Source: Ophioderma brevispina (lineage: Eukaryota; Echinodermata; Ophiuroidea; Amphilepidida; Ophiodermatidae). From it: a stretch of 64,000 nucleotides of DNA. The notes under the pieces are model-generated. The model was given only the letters and a program-made list of their open reading frames with translations. It did no database searches and was not told the DNA's origin. Position numbers and translations under genes: made by a program. Where the stretch lies: contig JAMKCH010011787.1 in assembly GCA_023653785.1 (NCBI GenBank), positions 44,846-108,845 of the forward strand, read 5' to 3'. Shown one piece after another: positions 35,449 through 46,966 of this stretch (positions are counted from its first letter, which is position 1; each line of letters begins with the position of its first letter).

Positions 35449-35640
35449 TTCATTCTTAGGAGCTTGATTGCTCCAGAGCTCGTACAGCTCTCCTGAGCAG
35501 TCCTTCAGGAGCTCCAAAAATTAAGCTCCTTATTACTTGAAGAGGCCTATGTTTTTGATAATGATAGCCCAAAATATTGTGACCCTTTTGACTCCTAAAA
35601 GAGCTCCTAAAGAGCTCCTCTTATTTTGTCATAAATGAAG
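35449..35640. repeat. GAGCTC/AGCTCCT-rich cluster, possible small inverted-repeat element
   Basis: AGGAGCT, AGCTCCT or GAGCTC words recur about eight times, at both ends of a roughly 190 bp segment and in opposite orientation: CTTAGGAGCTTGATTGCTCC at the left, and CTCCTAAAGAGCTCCTCTTA at the right. CTTCATT at the left is mirrored by AATGAAG at the right. This could be a short MITE or just a palindromic cluster. Confidence 0.4.
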
Positions 35641-35654
35641 GCCTGCAAACATAT

Positions 35655-35870
35655 GGGACACTACCCAGGAGGACATTGTATCCTAGTTTGTGAAAATTGA
35701 TCCAACTTTAGTGGATATACCAGCAGGTATAATGCTCCCATCGTGGGGCCATGACAATCTTACAACCTCTAATGACCTTTGACCCCCCGTGAGAGGGTAT
35801 CTTGTAGGGCACTACCCCAAGGAGCATTACATGCAAGTGCCGATGATGATGAAATGGTTTGAGCAATGTT
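35655..35870 (+). repeat. Repeat N, single-unit copy 2
   Basis: It carries GGGACACTACCCAGGAGGAC, a TTGTATCCTAGTTTGTGAAAATTGATC word and a GGATATACCAGCA word. The shared 3' segment follows: CTAATGACCTTTGACCCCC, GAGAGGGTATCTTGTAGGGC, ACTACCCCAAGGAGCATTAC and ATGCAAGTG. These match the last unit and 3' flank of the array at 40740-42520, and also 22455-22710. Confidence 0.75.
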
Positions 35871-36107
35871 GTGAAACATTGGGTATTTTGTTTTAGGTGT
35901 TAATATTTTTTTTACCACAATGCACAGCTACACAGACAGAAACCACTAGCAGATACCACACTATGCAAGCAAAGATGTGGCCCCCTTTGGCAGACACACA
36001 AAAACCTTCAGAGAATAAGAAAATGTTCACTTTCTTAAAAAAATTAAGTGATCCACATTGATCTTTTTTGTGTTTTTATAAACTAATATTTGACAGTCAA
36101 ATAATCA

Positions 36108-36272
36108 GGCGCGGAGCCAGGGAGGGGACGGAGGGGGCGCACTCCCCGTGTAATTCTACAAATTTTTTGCAAAATCAGCCCCTTTTATGAGCTATTTTGT
36201 GGACCAGTTACAGCCTTTCAGGCCCCCGGTAAAATTTTGACATTTTGTTAAGTCGGCGCGGGTGGATCCGCC
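36108..36272 (+). mobile_element. GGATCC-ended MITE I, copy 1 (165 bp)
   Basis: It matches 46819-46966 in reverse. Shared interior: CAGGGAGGGG, GGCGCGCAC/GGCGCACTCC, TGCAAAAT-AGCCCTTTT, GAGC-ATTTT-GGACC, GTTACAG-CCTTTCAG-CCCCCGGTAA and TTTTGACATTT. The ends form an imperfect TIR around GGCGGATCCA. Non-coding. Confidence 0.75.
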
Positions 36273-36880
36273 ATTGAATATGGGTGCAGGTTTCACTATT
36301 TTTTACTTACCTTGACCCAATTGTTGAACCATTTACCTTTAAGAAATTATAAGGGTTACACATTTCTCATTTTAGGTTTTTTGACTACTACCAAACAAAC
36401 TTTTTGGGCCATTTATATAGCAAAAATTCACCTGTTCGAAGTGTAACACCATATAAATCACACCTTCATATTTCAATACAGCTACTATTTACTAAATCAC
36501 CACTTAGAATCCCCACGATCAGGTGTTTGTTGCTTGGCCAAGGTTTCCACAAGTTTCCTTCCTTCCCAATATCTTTTTTACAAAACACCCTGCAACTATA
36601 GACTCTAGCAAGGCATGATGACCCCCGGACTGTGTGCCTCCGTCGCCACTGGCATACCATGTCAGGTTAAACCCAAGATGACGGTTATTCTTCAGCAGTA
36701 TATCCCTGCTCTTGTCAAAGTGTCATCATAATAAGCCCTCAGGACTCCAGAGTATCTTTGTACACAGCACCGGCCCCCGGTAGAAATTGTTTGATCTAGA
36801 TGCTCTAGCACCCTGGGGACAACTGTTAATTATGACTTGCTAGCCAGTTACCCCAAGGATGTCCAAACAGGTTTCCTTAC
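36273..36880. other. No gene recognised
   Basis: Mixed-composition sequence with two opposing frames of about 65 codons (36404-36601 plus, 36466-36660 minus) that lack known domains. It lies just beside the candidate exon below, so part of a gene could be here, but nothing supports it directly. Confidence 0.4.
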
Positions 36881-36972
36881 AGCCAGCATCCCATCGTTGA
36901 AGCAGTTTCCCTGCCCGAGCCGTCTGCCCTACATCATGACGGCCACCACTTTGTTCAACTCCTTGGCCACAT
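36881..36972 (-). other. Candidate internal exon, 92 nt, strand uncertain
   Basis: On the minus strand an acceptor-like AATTCTTCACAG precedes base 36972, and a donor-like GGCT/GTAAGG follows base 36881. The sequence between is richer in G and C than the surroundings. One frame reads VAKELNKVVAVMM, then a stop, then GRRLGQGNCFNDGMLA; removing the stop would need a one-base sequencing error. The plus strand also has an acceptor (TTTCCTTACAG, ending at 36882) and a weak donor at 36985, reading SIPSLKQFPCPSRLPYIMTATT. I do not recognise either peptide. Chance is a real possibility. Confidence 0.2.
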
Positions 36973-37085
36973 CTGTGAAGAATTGTAAAAATAAGAGGCG
37001 AAACCTTAAATAGGTGAGCACCTGGGTTGCTATGGCACTGGTTTGATACAGTGATTAAACTTTCAACTGGATTATCCAACAACAC

Positions 37086-39359
37086 CTCGAAAGGGCTGTT
37101 TATTCTACATATTTTTTTTCTGCCTAGATGTGGAGTTTAAATAGTGTGCTTGAAAACACAAATCGCTTCTGAAATGGTGGGAGCATGTAATCCAAGCTGG
37201 TTGAGGTCCTCCCAGGACTTGAACGGTTACAAAACAAGTTATTATCAGTAACTCCTACATTAGGCCTAATCCAGGCCATCAGTAGGGCATTTAAAATCTA
37301 GGAACAAATTTTGCTCATGTTTTTTATTTAAATCAATCCATTATGCCGAAAATAAATAGCATATAGCAAAATATTTTTAAATTCTAAACCCGGGCGTGGG
37401 CCTGAATGTTTTTTTTGGGGGGGTGCAAAGCTACATCCAAAATAATAAATTTATATGGAGCTGCAAATTTACAATAAATCATACCATCACCAATTTAACT
37501 GGTAGATCTATGCAAAATTTTAAAATCAAGCAGAATTCAGAATTCACCCTATTCTTACAAGGTTACTTAAATCACATTCTACTATCTCTCTTCAACAATT
37601 GCAAATTAATTTTCAAAACCTAGCTGGAGATTCACTCACATCGAAAGTCAAAAAATTATACTGAAGTTCTGAAACCAATACAAGAGTTAAAAAACATTTT
37701 TGACACAAAATTCACCCATTTCTAAGATGGGTATTTGGTCTGGCATCCTCAGGTCAAAGAGAATTGGGAAAGACAAGGGTACATAAACAGATTAAATTTG
37801 AAAAACAGGTAAAATCTGCAACTTTTCGGCCCATTATTTTTTGTGTTGGAAATAATTTCTAAGATACAAACCAACAATATAAATCCAGATCCAAAAGTCT
37901 GTGAGGCTTTCTACTAATTATATTACTAATTTTAACCACATTTTCACAGAAATGTTAGGACTAGAAACCTAAATTTATAGGAGCTCGCAAGTCATTGCAG
38001 TCAATGCACTCAAGTAGGTCAAACAATGGTGTTTTCCCCTGGCTGAATTTGAGATGCAGAGGTGTAGAATTCCCAGGGAAACCTGTTGCAAGGAGCTAAG
38101 TCACTTTGCTAGTGAAAAATTTATGTTTTCATTATTTGCACAATTTTCTACATAAATGAATGGCAATTTATTTGGTGGCATGAAACAAGCAATGATCAGT
38201 ATATTTTAGTATGTGTGTTTGTACTGGTGGACAACACAAATGTAAATTAAATCTTCCCGAGTTGAAGTCAAAATGAACACATCACATGCTTCTCATACAA
38301 ACCCTACAAAATATTGTAATATTACTGATCTACGATCCCACCCAAACATGTATCATTTGTGAATGTTATGCATGGCAGCCAGTAATTCCTGATTTAACTT
38401 CCCATGACAAATTGACTTTTGCAATCATTCCTCGTAAAGTGTCTGCATAAATTGACACCAGGATTGTATCTCATTTCACTAATTAGAAAAAACAAAAGGG
38501 AGGTGGGAGTTTGAATATGACTGGATTGATTGTGATTACAATTACAGGCAAGTGGCTGTATACATGTCACCTGTTTAATTATTTAACAATATATGTACTA
38601 CCAATTAAAGAAAATTATGCAACTAATATTTCTAAATAAAATTTTTGTAGACACCAATTTGGTTTGCTTTATATTTTTTAAGGACCCAACTGGGAATGTG
38701 ACAAAATTGGTAATGAGTTGACTTTTGAAATAAAAGGCCTAAAAATACACTTCTTGGTGTGTGTCCATAAATCAAGTAAACTGAATCACAGTCAAGTAAG
38801 ATTACAATCACACAAAAGAGACAATGTTATTTGATTCACCTCTATTATTATTTTATTGTAGATCATTAAATGTGCACTAGTCATGAAACTTAAGTCTCTT
38901 AAAGTCTACACATACATAAAAGGGCATTTTAAAAAACACCACATTTTTTGGATGTCTTTTTAAAGAGATGAAAAAGGCCTCTAATGTTTATATTCATTCC
39001 CAGGTAATGTCTAATATTAAAGATTTACAGATGCATACCATCATATGGTTTATATTAAGCATGTCTAAATGGTGAGGCACTTTCATGTTCTTTATTTAAC
39101 TAAAATCAATTAAATGAGTTTGCTTAAAGTTATTGCCATTGTGAAACCATGAAAATCAATTCAATGCCACAAATAATGAACCAGTTGTTTGTAATCCGTT
39201 GCTTCTTAGCAAGACGCCAAAGGTATAATTTCCTTTCATTTGCTATATATTTAAGTGTTGTATCCATTCATACAAAATAGGGACATGGTCTCAAATTTAA
39301 ATAGGATTTTCCAATGATGTGGTCAAAAAAATAAGTTGTAGAGGCAATTAATGAACCCC
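37086..39359. other. No gene recognised
   Basis: AT-rich sequence, with a G run at 37419-37425. No repeat partners, RNA genes or long frames seen. Confidence 0.55.
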
Positions 39360-39485
39360 AAGTGGACCTCTGAATGAAGACCTTTATCTCCTTATTTGTG
39401 ACCACATAGACCACCTTGTCTCATTGAAACAACATACCAAGTAATGAACTTGATCAATCACTTTCACTAAAAAGCTAGTACAGTA
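39360..39485 (+). repeat. Dispersed repeat M, copy 2
   Basis: The partner of 19300-19425. It has GACCTTTATCTCC, GTGACCACATAGACCACCTT, CAACATACCAAGTAATGAAC and ACTAAAAAGCTAG in the same order as copy 1. A CA-rich stretch (CCACCCACATACACAAACAG) follows from about 39520. Confidence 0.6.
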
Positions 39486-40739
39486 AGTTAAAAGTGTCAA
39501 CCAAGGTGTATACTAGCTGTTGCCACCCACATACACAAACAGATACACATACACACAACATGCTGATATATATAAGGTCTGATTGCATTGAAGGACATAA
39601 AAATATGAACCAAATATTCCACAAAGGTTCATTCCTTAAGAGTGTAAACTTTTAAAACAATTTCTCATGACCATGAGCACCAATGGTGCTAAAGCTCATA
39701 GAAAAGTGTGTTTGGAGCTTGAGTGCAAGGTAGTGGTTTTGTCTTTTTGTGCTGTTAATGTTAGGTATAGCAACTTCCCCATCACCAAACGGATTACCCA
39801 CCAAGTTTTCATGACCATACAAACCATTGGACTTTGGAGACCCCAGATGTCCTGAACATGACTTTCATTTTCAAAATGGATTGCACTGAATTTGACCACC
39901 TCACCAAAATTCATTGCCGTATCCATTCCCAACTAGCAAGTAACATCTTTATATGCCTTTTTGCTTGTGGAGAACTGCCATGAATGAACACACGCACACA
40001 CATACATATATACAAACCTACCTACATACCTACTCATAAGACACAACCCCCCCACATACACAACAGGAACGGATGGATTACAGATTTTGATTAGTAGTGT
40101 CCTTCCGTCTTCCTGCCTCTTCGTGCAGACCACACATAAAATGAGGTAGGGGTTTTACTTTTTAAGTATATTATTTAAAAAGAAACCACACGACACTAAT
40201 ACAAAGTAGTTGCAAAGGGTACAGGCCTATATGCACATAAAGGTGCCAATTTAGGTTTTGAAGTGACAATGATCATGGTAAGGGAAGAATATTGAAAGCA
40301 AGAATACAAGGATGACCTCCGAGGGATCCAAACTTCAATTTGCTCACAACCTATGTCACATGTGTTTTTCCTCTAGAAAGAATGTTGAAATTGTATTCAG
40401 TTTTTTGGTTTTCATTAGTTTTTTAGAAGTTCCCAATTAATAAGTTTTTTCACAATATTGTTCAAAGAATGCATCATATGTCAAATAAAATCGACATTCG
40501 GTTTACCACTCCTGAAAATGGCCTCATCACTTTGACTGTAACATATGATCTTACAAGTTTTCTGGTCAACATTTGACTGGAAATTTTTGTAAATTTGACC
40601 AAATCTTGTCAAACTTGACTTTATTTATTCTGTCAATTTTGGTGAATACAAACTGCGTAAGATCATATTTAACAACGGTATTATTTAAGATGATATTAAA
40701 AACGGGAGCATAAAAGGGCCAAAATGTGATGAGGTCACC
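39486..40739. other. No gene recognised; CA-rich tracts
   Basis: CA/TA-rich microsatellite-like runs lie at about 39525-39570 and 39990-40065. Opposing frames of 62-78 codons at 39667-40133 show no domain. The last part (40600-40739) already has TGAGGTCACC/AAGGTCACA-type words that lead into the satellite. Confidence 0.55.
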
Positions 40740-42520
40740 AAAGGTCACAGGAGGTACCCAACATGTGGGACACACACCAAGTTTCTTCTAATTTCATGAA
40801 ATCGTCGAGCTATGTTGATACACCAAACAATTTTTTAAATCGGACACAATTTAAGGTCCCCATGAGGTCACAACCAGGTCACTAAGGCCAATCAACCATG
40901 TGGGACACTATCCAAGGGCCAATGTATCTAAGTGTCATGAAAATCATCGACAATGTGGGATACCCAATCAATGTGAAATAATTATGGGTCAGGCCATTTT
41001 TTTAAGGTCACATGAGGTCAACACATGTTGGACACGACCCAAGGGCCAATGTATTTAAGTGTCATGAAAATCGATCAACCATATGGGTGGATACAACACC
41101 AAGCATTTTTATAATTCTGAAAACCATTTTAAGGTCACATGAGTCACAAAGGTCACATGAGTCATCAACATGTGGACACTACCCAAGGGCCGTTGTAATC
41201 TAAGTGTCCTGAAGTTCGCTGATCGACATATGTGGATACACCAAGCAATGTTGTATTCTGACCATTTTAAGGTCACATGAGGTCACACAGTCACAATGAG
41301 GTCACCAACATGTGGGGGACAACTAACCCAAGGGGCCACTTATCTAAGTGGCATAGAAATCGATCAACACATGTTTATACACCAAGCATTTTATAATTCT
41401 GACCATTTGAAGGTCACATGAGGTCCTTAAAGGTCACATTATTCTCAACATGTGGGACCTATCTAAGGCCGTTGTATCTAAGTGAGTGAACAATCGATCG
41501 ACATATTTGGATATCCCAAGCAATAGTATAATTCTGACCATTTATGGTCAAGATGAGGTCACAAAGGTCAACATGAGGTCACGCAACTGTGGGGACAATA
41601 CCCCAAGGTCCAATTTATCCTAAGAAGAGAAGATACCAGTCAGCTTCCCACAATGCATTGCTTCCATTGGAAGTTTTTGTACAAGTTGCCATGTGGATCG
41701 TTAAAGATGAAACGCTCTTAAAATGCAAAGTTGTGGAATCTTACTGTCCAATTTAGCCATGGTTTCATCACTAACAGACCCACATCAGTACCTTTACAAC
41801 AACATCCATTGGAAGCAATGCATTGTGTGGGAAGCTATTGAAATCTTCTCTTGTATCTAGTTCATGAAAAGCGATCGACATAGGCCCTACTTGGATCAAA
41901 CCAATCAATGTTTATGTCTGACCATTTCCCAGGGTCACATTATGTCCAAAGGTCACTGGGTCATCAACATGTGGGACACTACCCAAGGGCCACTGTATCA
42001 AGTGTCATGAAAATCGAAAAACATATTTGAGATACACCAAGCAATTTATAATTATGACCATTTTAAAAGGCACATAGGTCCAGGGTCACATGAGGATCAA
42101 CCAACATGGGACACTGCCCATGTGGCCATTTATATCTAAAGTGTCATATAAATCGATCGACCATAAGTGTGATATCACCAAGCAATTTTATAATTCTGAC
42201 CATTTTGAGGTCACCAACCTGTAGAAACAGTACCCAAGGGTCATTTTATCTAAGTGTCAAAGATCGGAAATCGACAATGTTATACACCAAGCATTCTATA
42301 ATTCTGACCATTTAAAGTCATATTGAAGGTCACCATCATTGTGGCCTAACCAAGGTGGGTTTGTATCTAAGTGTCATGAAAATCAATCGACATATGTGGA
42401 TACACCAAACAAATTTTATAATTCTGATCATTTTGGGAAATGACCACCTAGATGACCTTTGAACCCACTCGCGAGAAAGTAGCTCTGGGGCACTACCCAA
42501 GGTCCATTACATGCAAGTGA
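40740..42520 (+). repeat. Satellite array of repeat N, about 11-12 units of about 115-150 bp
   Basis: Each unit runs: AAGGTCACATGAGGTCAC, CAACATGTGGGACACTACCC, AAGGGCCATTGTATCTAAGT, GTCATGAAAATCGATCGACA, TATGTGGATACACCAAGCAA, TTTTATAATTCTGACCATTT. The CAACATGTGG landmark, with variants, recurs at about 40760, 40895, 41015, 41166, 41310, 41447, 41585, 41960, 42103, 42219 and 42331. The array ends in a variant unit with GACCTTTGAACCCACTCGCG, a GGGGCACTACCCAAGG word and TCCATTACATGCAAGTGAC. This terminal segment is shared with the single-unit copies at 22455 and 35655. Unit-to-unit divergence is high. Confidence 0.9.
41626..41851. mobile_element. MITE E, copy 1, inserted in a satellite unit (226 bp)
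   Basis: It starts AGAGAAGATACCAGTCAGCT and ends with the reverse complement of AGAGAAGATTTCAATAGCTT. The two arms, about 95 bases each, are inverted copies containing CTTCCCACAATGCATTGCTT and GATGAAAC, so nearly the whole element can fold back on itself. It interrupts a satellite unit: TTTATCCTAAG comes before it and GTATCTAGTTCATGAAAA after it, whereas an unbroken unit reads TGTATCTAAGTGTCATGAAA. The flanks therefore carry a TATCTAAG-like target duplication of about 8 bases. Confidence 0.85.
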
Positions 42521-44669
42521 CATAAAAAAAATGTGTGCATAGTATGTTGGAAACGCATGCAATTATTTAGGGTTAACAATTTTTGATCACAGCACAAAGA
42601 TCGATACAAAGACAACGTGCACGCAGGTTCTGTGGATCTAACGAATAAAATGAGCAACGAGAGGGGGAGGGCTGAGGGGAGGAGAGGAGGAGGGGGGGTC
42701 GTGCGGAGACTTCTTTTTTCCAGTCCACAAATGTTTCACATGCCGAACCTTACTTGGACTCATGTAGCACTTGATGTAAGTGTAGTGTGACACTTGCGAG
42801 CTAACCTTGACCAAATTGAAGGGAGGGAGACATTTTGTAACCTCTCTTCAGAGCTCGGATAAGTGATCAGAAAGAAACCATCGAATATGCATTTTCAATT
42901 TGTTGTCGCCGTTACTATTTACATTAATTAATAAAAGTGGCCTGTGGTTCATTATTTTATATTGATAAGAAAAACGAATAGCTATACCTTTGATTGGGTA
43001 GACGTTTCATATAATTTAGAAGTCCCATTGATGCGATTGGTTGTCAATTTACTTCCGTACAACTGGCCGTACAGCTGAGATTGTAGATTGGTTTTTGACC
43101 AGGGTTTCCAACCAAAATATGAATCAATACACTGAGATGTCTATCGGGCATACGGAGTTGTAATTCATGGTGGCCTACGAAACGCGGGATAGGCGTAAAA
43201 TGCGTGTTTTCTGGGAGCAGGGAAGGAGCCCGTTGTCCCCATTAAAATAACTTGAAATGTGTGTTATAATAACCACCAGATAAGATGTAACAAACTGCTG
43301 TTACAACATAGACCCGCTAACTTCGTGATTTCGTAGGATTCTAGGCCGGGCTAAAATATATGAAATGATGTTCCCGCAAATAAATTGAGGTTGTGCTTTT
43401 ACAGTGCTTAATTTTCGTTATAATCTGCCGCTAAATTGAGTCAAAATCAATGTAAAAATCCCAATTTGATCAGGCAGCCTGACCGAACAATCTGCCGATA
43501 AATTTTCATGGAAATCCCCTATTCTGAGAGCAGCCTGGTTGAAGGATCTGTTGTATACAGGTAAAGGCGTCCTAAAAACCAACAAACATGTATCTGTCAT
43601 TGGCAGGTGTTACCACAGATTTTTATCTATTCTCGTCGGTCACAAATTTGGTTTGAGTAAATATCAGATAAAGACGTAGCGACATTGTACGCTTTGAATT
43701 TTTCTTTTCTATTTCTTACTGAGCATTTACTATGTTTCACACCCCATGTATCAAATGTACTGGATCCAACAACATCCTTCATTTATATGTTAATTAAAGT
43801 AAACCAAAAATCAAAACAAACATAAATAAGTCTTAAAATATTTTAAAAATGCATTTAAAAAAAAAAATCCCAACCTAGATTTGACATCGAAATAAATGAT
43901 AACTTTGCTATAATTGCTCAAATATGTTCATTCACATATTTATTTGTGATTTAAAAATGGAAAACACAACACACACACACACAAAACAGCATGCTATCGA
44001 CTGCTTAGACCGGCTGCCCGTCGGTGTTAATTTTGATTCAACAGAACATTTTTAAGGCCATTACGATAAATTGTTTCAAATTTTACACATATAATTGCAC
44101 CTTATCAATAAAAAAATGACGATGGTAGAAAAGTAGTCATGACATGAGCGAGAAGTACAAAATCTCAAGCCTAGGATCATCCCATTTTAAACACTGGACC
44201 TGCATCATTTGGCATGAGCTGCGAGTCAAGGCTGCGATGCCCCGTCTTATGTTTTTTTCATCAAGCTATGAATGCGACGTCACAGGGTCGTGTGTTTCGG
44301 TGACCTTTTGGCAAAATTGGTGCCAAATGAAACAATGCGGGATGATATAACAATGTAATCAATGCAAATGGAGGACAACCAATTGCCTTGCACGTAGGGA
44401 TGCACCATAAGCTCCAAACAGAACGAAATTTGTACTCTATGGCAAAGCCTCAATTTGGCGTAAATAGCCATGAATATTACCATGAAGTTAATAATAGTAA
44501 CCATAATAACTTCATGCTAGAACCAGCGATCCTATAAACTTTATTTCGAATTAGAACCCCTTTTGTGAATTAACATCTTATTCCAATCCACCCGTATATG
44601 TCCCATATCCAAAATACCAAATCCATATTCCATTTTCAATCAAGTTCATATCGCCCCAAAACCCAAAAG
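42521..44669. other. No gene recognised
   Basis: A G-rich stretch lies at 42660-42700. The 18-base word GACACTTGCGAGCTAACC at 42789-42806 is shared exactly with 1633-1650. A (CA)n run lies at 43965-43983. Frames of 60-74 codons at 43418-44504 are on both strands and have no known domain. Confidence 0.5.
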
Positions 44670-45525
44670 GCACCCTATAAGTACAAATGGTTTTTCCCCA
44701 TAGCGCGCCTGTTCGCATGACAACATCCAGCCGGCACAACAGTACAAATATTAATAATAATGGCAAAACTTGTCTCGTAAATCATCACAAACTCTCTCCC
44801 AGTGAGAAAAAATAGCTACATTCATAAAATACACAATATGCCTAAGAAAGAAGACAAACATAGGCACAACCCCCAAACAAAACTTTACTGCAGACGGAGT
44901 CAGACGCAATCTAAACAACAGGCCTCCATTTAATATTTAACACTTTACCACCATCACCACCTCCACCCCCAAATATAATGGCAACATGCGCCTCTTCACA
45001 TTTCACATCGCAAGTCCTTTTTAATGAATATTCATTTACAACCCACAATGACCATGCACACGTGATTTAATACATACATACACATAACACCTTTGCACGT
45101 ATGGCTTGTACGTGGACGTACATATAATCACAGAACAATCAGTGCATGCTTCTGCTGGCGTGGTCCATTTGAACGCATGGTTAATCTAGGTGTCGCTATT
45201 AAAAATCACGCTTACAACGCTTGCGTTCGAAAACAACAAACACACACGAGAGTATTGACTTTGTTATCTTGGGTACGGGTACACGTGCGACAAAAACAGC
45301 CAAACGCAAAAAAAACGCAAAAATAACACACTCTAGGCCGATTTTGCCTACGAAATTCCATTCACCTTGAAAGAGCACATACCACACTTTCACACGACCC
45401 ATTTTGAACAAATATGCTCAAATGAGTGAAACGGAGATAGATTTTTTCGCCCGCCCTGCCGAATCGGCCCGATTAGATTTGGCGTTTTCATTATCCTTAA
45501 TGAAGCCAATAATAAGCAAATGTCA
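44670..45525 (+). repeat. Dispersed repeat J, copy 2
   Basis: The partner of 3440-4240. The best-matching part is 45247-45520: GAGTATTGACTTTGTTATCT, TTGGGTACGGGTACAC, AATAACACACTCTAGGCCGA, CATACCACACTTTCACACGA, GCCGAATCGGCCCGATTAGA and TTAATGAAGCCAATAATAAG. Upstream, ACGCATGG and a GCTATTAAA word also align with copy 1. The frame of copy 1 is broken here. Confidence 0.65.
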
Positions 45526-46818
45526 TATATGGGTTTGCTCATTTTTGTTTTTTATTTATAACCCATTTTTCAATTGCTTCTTAAAAAGGTTTTTATTATA
45601 ACATTCATGATAAAATGGTAAAGTTTACATAAATGAAACAGATTTCAGTCAACAATCTCAATCAGATTGATATCAGCAACAGTGCACCTGGTATAAAGTC
45701 CTTCACTATGTCCACTGAAAGTAATATGAACTAACCGCCACACAATACTGGACTTCATTTTTGTGACTTGAAGGTGTTAAAAACCAGGCATGGCGTAAGA
45801 CATTATGCAGAGGTACCACCCTGGTAGATGTAGCTGGCAGAACTGGACTTGATCGATGGGATCAGATGGTTTTAAGACCCATTTAATGTTCTTGCCCCCT
45901 TTGGGCACTAGACACAAATTATGTCCATTTTCAATACACACAGGTTTTGGGTATCATGGATTTACCAACTTAAAAACAAGGGCTATTAACACACAATAGC
46001 GCCCACCGGGGAAACTATTGTGTGTCAAAACTTTGACAACCGAAAATCTACCAATGAAACTGTTAAGAGATTGTCACAAAACAATCGATAAACAGAAATG
46101 TTAATTTAACAGATTAGGATATAGGTAGGATTGCAAGCACAAATACTTTACAAGTCACAACATACAATATTGAAAATTGGTTAAATATTATCAATGTACA
46201 CAATTTTGTGGGGCAAACAAATTTCGGTAAGAAACACCCAGCAATCTTTCCAGTACCACATAAGAATCAATTATAAGATAATGGATCATTCCAGGATGAT
46301 CTTTTTGCTTATTTTGCCTGATATTGGAACTTTGAAGGCACATTTTGTAATAATACACACCTCATCCCCCCCCCCCCAACTACCTAAAATGCGATTGAGA
46401 TTTTTATAGCATTCTGTAAATGTTGGCCTAAGGTTTTGCATCTTACATGCATCCCACTACTCTGGAAAAAAAATAATATTTTGTATTTTTCCCTGTCCGT
46501 AAAGCTGGCAGAAATTGCAACACAGTGGCCTATGGAGCCCCGAGATACAACATTTGCTCATAACATCAAAATACCAAGTCAGAAATTAATGAAATGTAGG
46601 TATGACTTTTCTTGAGGATATCTAGGACCAAAACAAAACAATGAAGGTGTCAGGATCCAAATGGCACCTTCATTCAGCAAAATTTTAAAACCCCAACCAG
46701 ACCCTTACAATCTTTTCTCTGGATTTATTTCACACACAAAATATTCTATGAAAGTTAACCAGAAATGACCTTGTGGGTGAAATGATTTCCACGAACTCAA
46801 GTCTCTTATATAAGCACT
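45526..46818. other. No gene recognised; one strong hairpin
   Basis: The only clear structure is a hairpin at 45989-46024: ACACACAATAG and its perfect reverse complement CTATTGTGTGT, separated by 14 bases. A C run lies at 46368-46377. No gene or RNA family recognised. Confidence 0.6.
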
Positions 46819-46966
46819 GGCGGGATCCAGGATTTGAAAGAAATGTCAAAATTACCGGGGGGCTGAAAGGTACTGTAACGGTCCAAAATCGCTCAAAAAG
46901 GGCTATTTTGCAAGAATTATTGTGCCGAATTACCGGTGGCGCGCACCCCCTCCCTGGATCCGCTGC
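46819..46966 (-). mobile_element. GGATCC-ended MITE I, copy 2, minus strand (148 bp)
   Basis: The reverse complement of this segment follows 36108-36272 base by base with some gaps: GGCAGCGGATCCAGGGAGGG, GGTGCGCGCC, TTGCAAAATAGCCCTTTTTG, GGACCGTTACAGTACCTTTC, AGCCCCCCGGTAATTTTGAC, then GGATCCCGCC. A 65-codon frame across it is chance. Confidence 0.75.

Noticed and set aside
40740..42520. CRISPR-like or gene-cluster repeat
   Set aside because: The units are continuous and homologous along their whole length, with no spacer alternation and no coding frame.
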